64,000 nt of DNA, from contig OZ246890.1 of NCBI GenBank assembly GCA_965231815.1, positions 1,364,001 through 1,428,000 on the forward strand, given 5' to 3'. Within the stretch, counting starts at the first letter, position 1; each line of letters opens with the position of its first letter. The notes beneath the pieces are model-generated. The model was not told where the DNA came from, searched no databases, and saw only the letters and a list, made by a program, of their open reading frames with translations. The position numbers were made by a program, and so were the translations under genes. This DNA comes from JAPPFW01 sp965231815 (lineage in GTDB: Bacteria; Actinomycetota; Acidimicrobiia; Spongiisociales; Spongiisociaceae). Positions 16,575-23,670 of the stretch are shown in pieces.

Positions 16575-17472
16575 CGGTGATTGGCATACGGTCAACGACG
16601 AGGCGGCCCGTTGGGGTGAAGCGCTGCTGGAAGCCGACAAGGACCGGGTGGGCAAGGTCGAGGCTGTCGGGATTGATGAGACGTTGTTCGTGAAGCGGGG
16701 CCGGTACCGCACCAAGCAGTGGGCCACGTCTGTGGTAGACGTGGGAGGCCACCAACTGATAGACATAGTACCCGGTAGAACCGCTAAAAGCGCCGAGGCC
16801 TGGTTCCGGGCGCAACCAAAGGACTGGGTCGACGGTATCCGCTGGGCGGTGCTGGACATGTCCGGCCCCTACCGCAAAGCGTACAACCGGGCCCTGCCCG
16901 ACGCCTCACAAGTAGCAGACCCCTTCCACGTTGTCCGCTTGGCCAACCAGCGGCTCGACGAGGTACGCCGCCGAACCCAGAACGAAACCCTAGGACACCG
17001 GGGCCGCAAAAACGACCCCCTGTACCGGATACGACGGCTCCTGACAATAGCCGCTCAACGTATCAGCGACCGGGGCCGCACCCGCCTCCGCGGTCTCTTA
17101 GACGCCGGTGACCCCCACGGAGAAGTACGCACCGCCTGGCACGCCAAAGAAACCGTGCGAGGCATCTACAAAATCGGCGACCCCACCCTAGCCCTCCAAT
17201 ACACCACCGAACTAGCCGGCAACCTACAAGACCAATCCTGCCCACCCGAGGTCAACAAACTAGGACGCACCATCGGCCGCTGGACCACCCAAATCACCAA
17301 CTGGCATCACGCCAAAGTAACCAACGGACCCACCGAAGCCCTCAACAACCTCATCAAACGCATCAAACGAACAGCCTACGGATTCCGCAACTTCACCAAC
17401 TACCGAATCCGGTCACTCCTCTACGCCGGGAAACCAAACTGGAACCTACTCCCCGCGGTCACACCCCCGTAA
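16575..17472 (+). pseudogene. ISL3-family transposase, C-terminal catalytic part
   Basis: The continuation begins with DWHTVNDEAARWGEALL, rejoining EELGC of the N-terminal part. It carries the DDE domain: Asp in EAVGIDETLF, Asp in AVLDMSGPYRKAY and Glu in GPTEALNNLIKRIKR, ending GFRNFTNYRIRSLL. An internal ATG (16648) could give a 274-aa product without the DNA-binding domain. The codon content is undamaged, so the IS21 insertion is recent relative to sequence decay. Confidence 0.9.
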
Positions 17473-17869
17473 AATCCGAAGAGCCGTTTATCTCTGCATT
17501 CGAGACTATCGGTTATCAGTTGTGCTCCGACGGTACCTTTGAACGTGGATATGTGAAGGTTGCCTTGTATGCTCTATCGGGAGAGCCTAAGCATGCTGCT
17601 CGGCAAGAACCGGAAACGGGTATGTGGCTCAGTAAGCTTGGAATGTCGTTCGATATCGCACACGCGCAAGCCGAAGATGTCGGAGGGACTATTTATGGTG
17701 AACCAGTTCGATACTTGCGCAGACCGACGAAGGATCGATTACACTAAGAAACTCCATGCAACTCTTCCTGTGGCGACGGCGAGACTGGCTCGGCACCGCC
17801 CTTAGTCTCAATGGCCGCTAAAAAAGTAGGGTACAGTAAGAATCCATAATCGAGAGGAACCTATTCAAG

Positions 17870-18769
17870 ATGGTTTCAGAACTATTCGACCCGACTTCGT
17901 GGCATAGTGTCGAAGGATTCGATTTCACCGACATCACTTACCACCGCGCCGTCGATCAAGGCACGGTTCGGGTGGCTTTCGACCGACCGGAAGTGCGCAA
18001 CGCCTTCCGGCCCCGTACCGTTGACGAGCTGTACGCGGCTCTCGATCACGCTCGCCAGTGGAGTGACGTGGGGGCTGTATTGCTTACCGGTAACGGACCT
18101 TCCACCAAGGACGGTGGTTGGGCCTTCTCATCCGGTGGGGATCAGAGGATCCGCGGCAAGGCCGGCTACATGTACGCCGGGGGCGAGGGAGCCGCTGACA
18201 TCGACCCGGCCAAGCTGGGCAGGTTGCACATACTCGAAGTGCAGCGCCTGATTCGATTCATGCCCAAAGTAGTGATAGCGGTGGTGCCCGGTTGGGCGGT
18301 CGGTGGAGGGCACAGCCTGCATGTGGTTTGCGACCTTACCCTGGCCTCCCGGGAGCATGCCGTCTTCAAGCAAACCGACTCTGATGTGGCCTCCTTCGAC
18401 GCGGGTTACGGCTCCGCCTACCTGGCTCGCATGGTGGGTCAGAAACGAGCTCGGGAGATATTCTTCCTGGGCGCCGACTATTCGGCAGAGGACGCGTTCC
18501 GGATGGGCATGGTGAACAAGGTGGTGTCCCACGCCGAGTTGGAGCGGACGGCGCTCGAATGGGCCCGAACCATCAACGACAAGAGCCCGATGTCCCAGAG
18601 GATGCTCAAGTTCGCCTTCAACCTCATCGATGACGGCTTGGTGGGCCAGCAGGTTTTTGCCGGGGAAGCCACCCGTCTCGGCTACATGACCGATGAGGCG
18701 GCGGAGGGTCGGGATGCCTTTGTCGAGAAACGATCCAAGGACTTCTCCTCGTTCCCCTGGCATTACTGA
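17870..18769 (+). CDS. menB: 1,4-dihydroxy-2-naphthoyl-CoA synthase
   Basis: 299 aa crotonase-fold enzyme of menaquinone biosynthesis that closes the second ring of o-succinylbenzoyl-CoA. The oxyanion segment SSGGDQRIRG, the MenB-specific DVASFDAGYGSAYLAR and the C-terminal KSKDF-like KRSKDFSSFPWHY are all present. The ATG lies after GAGAGGAACC. TACAGT upstream (~17832) may be the -10 box. It stands alone here, with the IS-disrupted gene upstream and a toxin-antitoxin remnant downstream. It implies menaquinone-based respiration. Confidence 0.96.
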   Translation: MVSELFDPTSWHSVEGFDFTDITYHRAVDQGTVRVAFDRPEVRNAFRPRTVDELYAALDHARQWSDVGAVLLTGNGPSTKDGGWAFSSGGDQRIRGKAGYMYAGGEGAADIDPAKLGRLHILEVQRLIRFMPKVVIAVVPGWAVGGGHSLHVVCDLTLASREHAVFKQTDSDVASFDAGYGSAYLARMVGQKRAREIFFLGADYSAEDAFRMGMVNKVVSHAELERTALEWARTINDKSPMSQRMLKFAFNLIDDGLVGQQVFAGEATRLGYMTDEAAEGRDAFVEKRSKDFSSFPWHY

Positions 18770-18983
18770 CGGGCAGGTCTCCCGATCTGATCGTACAAGT
18801 CGGTGTAGCGCCTTGATCCGCATCCGTCCCCCTACCGCGGGCAGGATAACCTCGCCAGGGGAGATGCCCACTACCGGAGGATCAAGCGTAGTACCGCGCA
18901 GGTTGTGGCACTGGTCGGTAGAGGCGTGGCTGATGCTATTTTTCTCTTTAAGACTGAGTAAGAATCATGACTCTGGAGTGACG

Positions 18984-19241
18984 ATGGCTCGGACGACAAC
19001 GACTATTACGTTTTCTCTATCACCTGATCTAGCCGAACAGGTGGACCAGACGACGAAGCGGCAAGGGTGCACCAGGAGCGAATTCTTGCGCCAGGCTGTT
19101 AGCCGGTATATCGAGGAATGTGAATGGAGGCAAGTACTGCGCTACGGGCAGGATCAGGCGAGGATGATGGGCATCGGACCTGAGAATGTCGAAAGTCTGG
19201 TAGAGGAGTACCGCGCCGAGGTCGGCCCTGACCAGGCATGA
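18984..19241 (+). CDS. Ribbon-helix-helix (CopG-type) antitoxin
   Basis: 85 aa from the ATG at 18984; open frame continues upstream but is not family-like. The ribbon strand TTTITFSLSPDLAEQV and helix pair GCTRSEFLRQAVSRYIEE are typical of CopG/RHH DNA-binding antitoxins, which repress their own operon and bind the toxin through the C-terminal tail. The stop overlaps the ATG of the damaged PIN-domain toxin gene (GCATGA). The antitoxin looks intact although its partner is not, so it may survive as an orphan regulator. Confidence 0.75.
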   Translation: MARTTTTITFSLSPDLAEQVDQTTKRQGCTRSEFLRQAVSRYIEECEWRQVLRYGQDQARMMGIGPENVESLVEEYRAEVGPDQA

Positions 19242-19643
19242 GCATTCGTTCTGGATACGAACGTAATCGTTTCGGGTCTCAATTACCCCGGAAATGAGAG
19301 AGTTGTTTTGAACATGGCTCGTCGGGGACGGTTCCATCTATACCTTTCTCCCTTCATTCTCAACGAGGTGGGCGGCGTTCTTGTGCGCAAATTCGCTTGG
19401 GACGAAGAAAAGATATTCCAAGCCCTCCGAATGTTGCAAGCAGCAGCCACCTTGATCGAGCCTCGAAGGCGTCCTTATGTGATCAAGGATCACCATGCCG
19501 ACAACCGGATTCTCGAATGTGCCGAGGAGGTCTCCGCCGATTATCTGATCACAGGCGACAAGAAGCATCTCTTGCCGCTGGGTAAACACGGGAGGACAAG
19601 GATCGTCAATGCGCCGAGGTTTCTAACCGACCTTCAGGGTTGA
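19238..19643 (+). pseudogene. PIN-domain toxin gene, frameshifted at the start codon
   Basis: The natural start ATG at 19238 overlaps the antitoxin stop but reads out of frame and stops after ~18 codons. The PIN frame begins at 19242 with AFVLDTNVIVSGL and has no ATG, GTG or TTG before the catalytic Asp of LDTN; the first (TTG 19308) removes that residue. ATG followed directly by GCATTC would restore MAFVLDTN, so one extra base (near 19241) explains the lesion. The rest is intact: LSPFILNEVGGVL, DHHADNRILECA and YLITGDKKHLL match putative PIN nucleases of the COG1569 type. Confidence 0.7.
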
Positions 19644-19666
19644 TTCCGAGCAGAGCGACCGCCACC

Positions 19667-19852
19667 TCAGCGAGGCTCGTCGGATTCGATCTCGGCCTGT
19701 TGGGCGAGGTAGAGCCAGCCGAATCCGTGGATTGCCACACCGATCATGAGCACCAGAGTCACCGACCAGTAGCCGAGGATGGCCGCGAGTAACGCTGCCA
19801 GCACCGCTAGCGTTACCAGCGCCACCCGAACGCCGTTGAGTGGTCCGTACAT
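19667..19852 (-). CDS. Small membrane protein
   Basis: 61 aa with two hydrophobic segments (LVTLAVLAALLAAILGYWSV and LVLMIGVAIHGFGWLYLA) and an acidic, charged C-terminus. Length and composition suggest a real small integral membrane protein, but I recognise no family. It is isolated between the PIN pseudogene and the padR promoter. The start at 19852 has a short upstream region without an obvious ribosome-binding site. Confidence 0.45.
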   Translation of the reverse strand: MYGPLNGVRVALVTLAVLAALLAAILGYWSVTLVLMIGVAIHGFGWLYLAQQAEIESDEPR

Positions 19853-19909
19853 AGGCCTCCAGTGTAGATGGTTTCCCGATCCCTGATTCGATCGGTCCTC
19901 GACTGTGCT

Positions 19910-19965
19910 ATATTATTATGTTAGGTATCTGGTGAACCAAGGTACCTTGCTTACCTAGCATACGG
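19910..19965 (+). promoter_or_regulatory. padR operon promoter with palindromic operator candidates
   Basis: TATATT (~19910) could be the -10 box. Just downstream lie the palindrome AAGGTACCTT (19939-19948) and arms TAGGTA/TACCTA (19922-19927 and 19952-19957). PadR proteins usually bind such AT-GC mixed palindromes overlapping their own promoter. Confidence 0.45.
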
Positions 19966-20020
19966 GACAGGATGTGGCGGTGACCCGGAATCGAGAGGTC
20001 AACGGAGGTGAAGGGCCGGA

Positions 20021-20368
20021 ATGCAACACCGATCCCAACTCCTGAAGGGAGTGCTGGATATGTGCCTGCTGGCTCTCATCGCGGAGGAGCCGAGTTATGG
20101 CTACGAGATGGTCCGCAAGCTCGAATCTCGCGGTCTGGACTTGATGAGCGACGGAAGCGTCTACCCGTTGCTCAGCCGCATGCAAACCCAGCGCCTCGTC
20201 GAGGGGTACTACCAGGGATCCTCGTCAGGGCCGGCGCGCAAGTACTACCGGATACGTCCCGAGGGAGCGGAGCGTCTAGCTCTCTGGCGGGAGGATTGGA
20301 CCCGTTTGGCGACCGGTGTCGAGACGGTCTTGCAGGGCGACCGGGTATCGAATGGAGAAGATGAATGA
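20021..20368 (+). CDS. PadR-family transcriptional regulator
   Basis: 115 aa. The PadR winged helix is clear: LLKGVLDMCLLALI, EEPSYGYEMVRKLE, GSVYPLLSRMQTQRLVEG and GPARKYYRIRPEGAERL. The ATG (20021) is the likely start. The gene overlaps the next by ATGA, so regulator and HAAS/NfeD membrane protein are coupled. PadR proteins next to HAAS-domain genes usually form a regulator and target-sensor unit. Ligand unknown. Confidence 0.92.
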   Translation: MQHRSQLLKGVLDMCLLALIAEEPSYGYEMVRKLESRGLDLMSDGSVYPLLSRMQTQRLVEGYYQGSSSGPARKYYRIRPEGAERLALWREDWTRLATGVETVLQGDRVSNGEDE

Positions 20369-21153
20369 ACGGAGAGGGTAGGCGTCTCGTCGAGAGATGC
20401 CGCAGGTACTGGTTCGAGGCGGGGCTTTCCCGGAAGGAAGTCGAGAGCATGGCCACGGAACTGGAATCGCATCTTGTGGAGGCCTCCCGAGACGGTCGCG
20501 ATCCTCGATCAGTGATAGGAGAAGATCCGGCTGGTTTCGCCGCGGCCTGGGCGGCGGAGCTCCGGCCTCCGAGTCGGGGGAGGCTGCCGAGATGGAAGGA
20601 GATTGAAAGGAAACTCGACCCACGTTCTTCCTTTCGGGTGCTCGGATGGTTCTCGGGAGCAGTGGTAGTGGTTGTCGGAGTCGTAACGATCCTTACATGG
20701 GGAAGGGAGTCCGATATGGACAGCGATATGATGAGATGGGTATGGACAGGACTGGCCTTGGTGATGGGCCTGGGGGAGATATTCACCGCCGGGTTCTTCC
20801 TACTCCCCTTCGGGATAGGCGCCGGGCTGGCCGCCGTCGCGGCGTGGTTTAACCTTCACTACGCTGTCCAGACGGTTCTCTTTTTCGGAGGCACCGGGTT
20901 GGCGATGCTATACCTGCGCCGATTCATACGCGCCCAGGACGAAGACGCCGGTTTGGTGATCGGGCCGGAACGCTACGTCGGGATGCAGGCATTGGTGCTG
21001 GAAACGGTCAATACCAGATCCAACTCCGGTCTGGTGAGGGTAGAGGCCGAGCAGTGGAGGGCGATCACGGATGGGGATCCTATTGTCGAAGGAGCGACCG
21101 TGGAAGTGGTCGCCCTTCGCGGAAACCGATTAGTGGTATCGGAAGTTAGTTAA
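20365..21153 (+). CDS. HAAS-like domain fused to an NfeD-type membrane protein
   Basis: 262 aa. Residues 1-65 are helical and HAAS-like (SRKEVESMATELESHLVEA), the domain usually encoded next to padR. Hydrophobic segments follow at ~92-110 and ~125-190, with the NfeD pattern GLGEIFTAGFFLLPFGIGAG, then a C-terminal OB-fold-like stretch (GMQALVLETV ... VEGATVEVVALRGNRLVV). NfeD proteins partner SPFH/stomatin proteins in membrane microdomains, and the next gene is exactly that. The fusion ties the PadR/HAAS switch physically to NfeD, which I regard as unusual. Confidence 0.8.
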   Translation: MNGEGRRLVERCRRYWFEAGLSRKEVESMATELESHLVEASRDGRDPRSVIGEDPAGFAAAWAAELRPPSRGRLPRWKEIERKLDPRSSFRVLGWFSGAVVVVVGVVTILTWGRESDMDSDMMRWVWTGLALVMGLGEIFTAGFFLLPFGIGAGLAAVAAWFNLHYAVQTVLFFGGTGLAMLYLRRFIRAQDEDAGLVIGPERYVGMQALVLETVNTRSNSGLVRVEAEQWRAITDGDPIVEGATVEVVALRGNRLVVSEVS

Positions 21154-21180
21154 GAACTATTGGAAGGAAGGAATTATCTG

Positions 21181-22155
21181 ATGGAAATCGCAGCTGTATT
21201 ACTACCGGCCTTGCTGGCGGTGGCTCTGCTGTTTATCGCAGCAACCGGGTTCCGTATTGTCAGGCCCTTCGAGCAGGGATTGATCGAGTTCCTCGGCAAG
21301 TACCGGCGCACAGTATCTCCAGGACTTCGGTTCGTCGTGCCGTTCGTGCAGAGGCTGCTCAAAGTGGATATGCGCGAGCAGGTGGTAGACGTACCACCTC
21401 AGGAGGTGATCACCAAGGACAACGTGGCTGTCACCGTGGACGCGGTGATCTACTACGAGGCGACCGATCCTGTGAAGCTCAGGTACGCAGTGGGCAACTT
21501 TATCCTGGCCGTGACCAAGCTGGCCCAGACCAACCTGAGGAATGTTGTGGGTGATCTACAGCTTGACGAGGCCCTGGTGTCCCGCGAGTTGATCAACAGC
21601 AAGCTACGGGCGATCCTCGACGATGCCACCGACAAGTGGGGCACCCGGGTGGTACGAGTCGAGATCCAGCGCATCGAGCCTCCGCCTGATGTGACCGACG
21701 CGATGCATAGGCAGATGAAAGCAGAGCGCGGTCGTCGGGCTGCGGTGACCGAGGCGGAGGGTGAAAAGCGATCGGCCATTCTTGAGGCGGAGGGTGAAAA
21801 GCGATCGGCCATTCTCCAGGCGGAGGGTGTGAAGCAGTCCGCCATCCTGAGGGCCGAAGGTGAGGCCGAGGCTATCAAACGGGTCGCGGACGCCGATAAA
21901 TACCAGAAGCTCACCGTGGCTGAAGGTGAGGGTCAGGCGATCGAGCGGGTCTTCGCGGCGATCCACAACGGGGATCCCACCGACGATCTCATCGCTATCC
22001 AGTACTTGGATGCATTGAAGGGCATCGCCGACGGTCAGGCCACCAAGATATTCCTACCTCTCGACACGTCGGGGTTGCTGGGATCGGTGGCCGCCATCGG
22101 AGAGATGTTCAAGGAAAGTTCGCGATCACCGTCCGAACGTGGTGGAACCGGCTGA
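21181..22155 (+). CDS. SPFH/stomatin-like membrane protein
   Basis: 324 aa from ATG 21181, which has GGAAGGAAGG at the proper distance. One N-terminal transmembrane helix (LLPALLAVALLFIAATGF) is followed by the SPFH domain: RPFEQGLIEFLGKY, PGLRFVVPFV, VDVPPQEVITKDN and LRNVVGDLQLDE. A charged coiled coil contains three near-perfect 11-residue repeats of the type EAEGEKRSAIL at ~195-230. It should form oligomeric scaffolds at the cytoplasmic membrane with the NfeD-type protein encoded 27 bp upstream. A strong hairpin ends the operon. Confidence 0.92.
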   Translation: MEIAAVLLPALLAVALLFIAATGFRIVRPFEQGLIEFLGKYRRTVSPGLRFVVPFVQRLLKVDMREQVVDVPPQEVITKDNVAVTVDAVIYYEATDPVKLRYAVGNFILAVTKLAQTNLRNVVGDLQLDEALVSRELINSKLRAILDDATDKWGTRVVRVEIQRIEPPPDVTDAMHRQMKAERGRRAAVTEAEGEKRSAILEAEGEKRSAILQAEGVKQSAILRAEGEAEAIKRVADADKYQKLTVAEGEGQAIERVFAAIHNGDPTDDLIAIQYLDALKGIADGQATKIFLPLDTSGLLGSVAAIGEMFKESSRSPSERGGTG

Positions 22156-22182
22156 ACGCCCTCCTAATCAAGAAACCGAGAC

Positions 22183-22210
22183 GAGGCCCGGGGTCACACA
22201 TCCGGGCCTC
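22183..22210 (+). terminator. Hairpin terminating the padR-nfeD-SPFH operon
   Basis: GAGGCCCGG (22183-22191) pairs perfectly with CCGGGCCTC (22202-22210). A C/T-rich tract follows rather than a U-tract. Confidence 0.6.
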
Positions 22211-22296
22211 CGTCCCCCCTCCTCAGAAACCAGTCGAGTGAGCCACAGCGATCCTGACCACTGTAATAGTCAGCATCAAGTTAGAGCGGATGTAGT

Positions 22297-22410
22297 ACAA
22301 CTCTGCCATCTGATCCGGTCGCACTGAAGGGACGTTTCGCAGGTGTTGTCTTCAGCACTCCCGACGACGAGCAACTCTTCAGCACCGGCGCCGACTGGGA
22401 ATCAGCCTGA
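22297..22410 (+). pseudogene. Antitoxin remnant (C-terminal part)
   Basis: A short open frame without a start encodes LKGRFAGVVFSTPDDEQLF and STGADWESA, resembling the C-terminal toxin-binding tail of short VapB/Phd-type antitoxins. It runs directly into the PIN remnant that follows. The DNA-binding N-terminal half is missing. Confidence 0.45.
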
Positions 22411-22802
22411 CGACTCTCTCTAGCCGACACCCATGTTCTCCAGTGGTGGACAGCCGAGCCACGCAGGCTGAGTTCCACAGCTTCGGCTGCCCTTGACACG
22501 GCGGACGAAATCCCGGTAGCCGCCATCACCTGGTGGGAACTGGCTTGGCTCGCCAATCACGATCGGATCAAGGTGTACCGTCCTGTCCGAACGTGGCTCG
22601 AAATGCGATGGCTAGAAGCATTCGCACGGTAGGTCTAACTCCGGCAATCGCAGCTACCGCCAACGAACTACCCAAGACCTCCCCCGGTGACCCGGCCGAC
22701 CGATTGATCTACGCGAGTGCCGTAGAGATGGGCTGGCGCCTCGTTACAAAGGATGTTCGGATGAGGCAACATCAACATGCCCATCCGATAACCATCTGGT
22801 AG
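22411..22802 (+). pseudogene. VapC-like PIN toxin, frameshifted
   Basis: The first frame (to 22632) reads LADTHVLQWWTAEP, then IPVAAITWWELAWLANHDRI, with the first catalytic Asp and the WELA Glu of VapC. The second frame takes over near 22600 with VGLTPAIAATANELP, GDPADRLIYASAVEMGWRLV and TKD, the last PIN acidic residues. The two halves join with a single indel. No usable start codon is seen at the beginning. With the truncated antitoxin upstream this is a dead vapBC locus. Confidence 0.7.
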
Positions 22803-22875
22803 GTCTCGACTTGACCAGTTCGCCGCCAATCGTTGAAGTCTAGAAAGGGTGGACACGGTGGCGCGTGTCGTCGAG

Positions 22876-23631
22876 CTAGAGGATCTGGCTGAGGAAGAGC
22901 TTGGTTCGGTCGTGCTGGGGATTCATGAAGAAGTGTTCCGGGGTTCCTTCCTCGACGACGGTTCCGTAGTCGAAGAACAGGACCCTATCAGCCACTTCCC
23001 GGGCGAAGCCCATCTCGTGGGTGACCACGATCATGGTCATGCCTGACTTTGCCAGTTCCTTCATCACGTCGAGTACTTCCTTGATCATCTCAGGATCCAA
23101 GGCGGAGGTCGGTTCGTCGAACAACATGATGCGGGGTTTCATGGCTAGGGCTCTCGCAATGGCGACCCGCTGTTGCTGTCCCCCGGATAGTTGGCCCGGA
23201 TACTTGTTGGCCTGCTCGGGAATCCCGACTCTTTCAAGCAGCTTCATGGCGGCGGCTTCCGAATCCGTTCGGGTTCGATTCCTTACCCAGATCGGCGCCA
23301 GCGTGATGTTCTGGAGCACGGTCAGGTGTGGGAACAGATTGAACTGCTGGAAGACCATCCCGACTTCTCTACGGATCATGTCGATATTGCGGAGGTCGTT
23401 GGTCAATTCCATGCCGTCGACCACGATCCGGCCCTTCTGATGGTTCTCGAGGCGGTTTATACAACGTATGAAGGTCGACTTACCCGAGCCGGAAGGCCCG
23501 ATAACCACTACCACCTCGCCCCAGCCGATCGAGGTGCTCACTCCGGTCAATGCCTGGAAGTCACCGAACCACTTCTTCACGTCCTCGCAGAGAATGGCGG
23601 GTGATCCATTCTTGCTTCCGTTGCCGGCCAT
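22876..23631 (-). CDS. aapP: Amino-acid ABC transporter ATP-binding protein
   Basis: 251 aa of the GlnQ/AapP group. Walker A is GPSGSGKST, the Q-loop is VFQQFNLFPHLTVL, the signature is LSGGQQQRVAIARAL, Walker B is IMLFDEPTSALDPE and the H-loop is VVTHEMGFA. It energises import of polar amino acids from the membrane's cytoplasmic face. It is last in the minus-strand run aapJ-aapQ-aapM-aapP, ~40 bp after the second permease. Complete length for the family. Confidence 0.95.
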   Translation of the reverse strand: MAGNGSKNGSPAILCEDVKKWFGDFQALTGVSTSIGWGEVVVVIGPSGSGKSTFIRCINRLENHQKGRIVVDGMELTNDLRNIDMIRREVGMVFQQFNLFPHLTVLQNITLAPIWVRNRTRTDSEAAAMKLLERVGIPEQANKYPGQLSGGQQQRVAIARALAMKPRIMLFDEPTSALDPEMIKEVLDVMKELAKSGMTMIVVTHEMGFAREVADRVLFFDYGTVVEEGTPEHFFMNPQHDRTKLFLSQIL

Positions 23632-23670
23632 GCCGTCCTCCTAGTCCTAAGTAACTGCTTATCCGGCCCG

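Larger units (their letters stand above)
13774..17485 (+). mobile_element. ISL3-family insertion sequence carrying a nested IS21-family element
   Basis: The ends are inverted repeats GGCTCTTCGGA (13774-13784) and TCCGAAGAGCC (17475-17485), flanked by the 8-bp direct duplication GTTTATCT (13766-13773 and 17486-17493), as expected for ISL3. The transposase is split at 14294/16575 by the IS21 element. Without it the element would be about 1.43 kb. Confidence 0.92.
13590..17747 (+). pseudogene. Uncharacterised protein gene (RWWWP-motif family) disrupted by an IS element
   Basis: The 5' part (13590-13773) encodes YNCIAFAADETNRWWWP and FWPSGVPHQLTLDAF. The 3' part (17494-17747) encodes SAFETIGYQLCSDG, GYVKVALYAL, HAARQ and SKLG. 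Removing 13774-17485 plus one copy of the 8-bp duplication GTTTATCT joins them in frame as LDAFISAFETIGY, about 145 aa. The family is one of small uncharacterised bacterial proteins with the N-C-I-A-[FW]-A-A ... RWWWP signature (recalled). The gene is inactivated by the insertion. The clean reconstruction shows that it was intact at the time of insertion. Confidence 0.85.
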
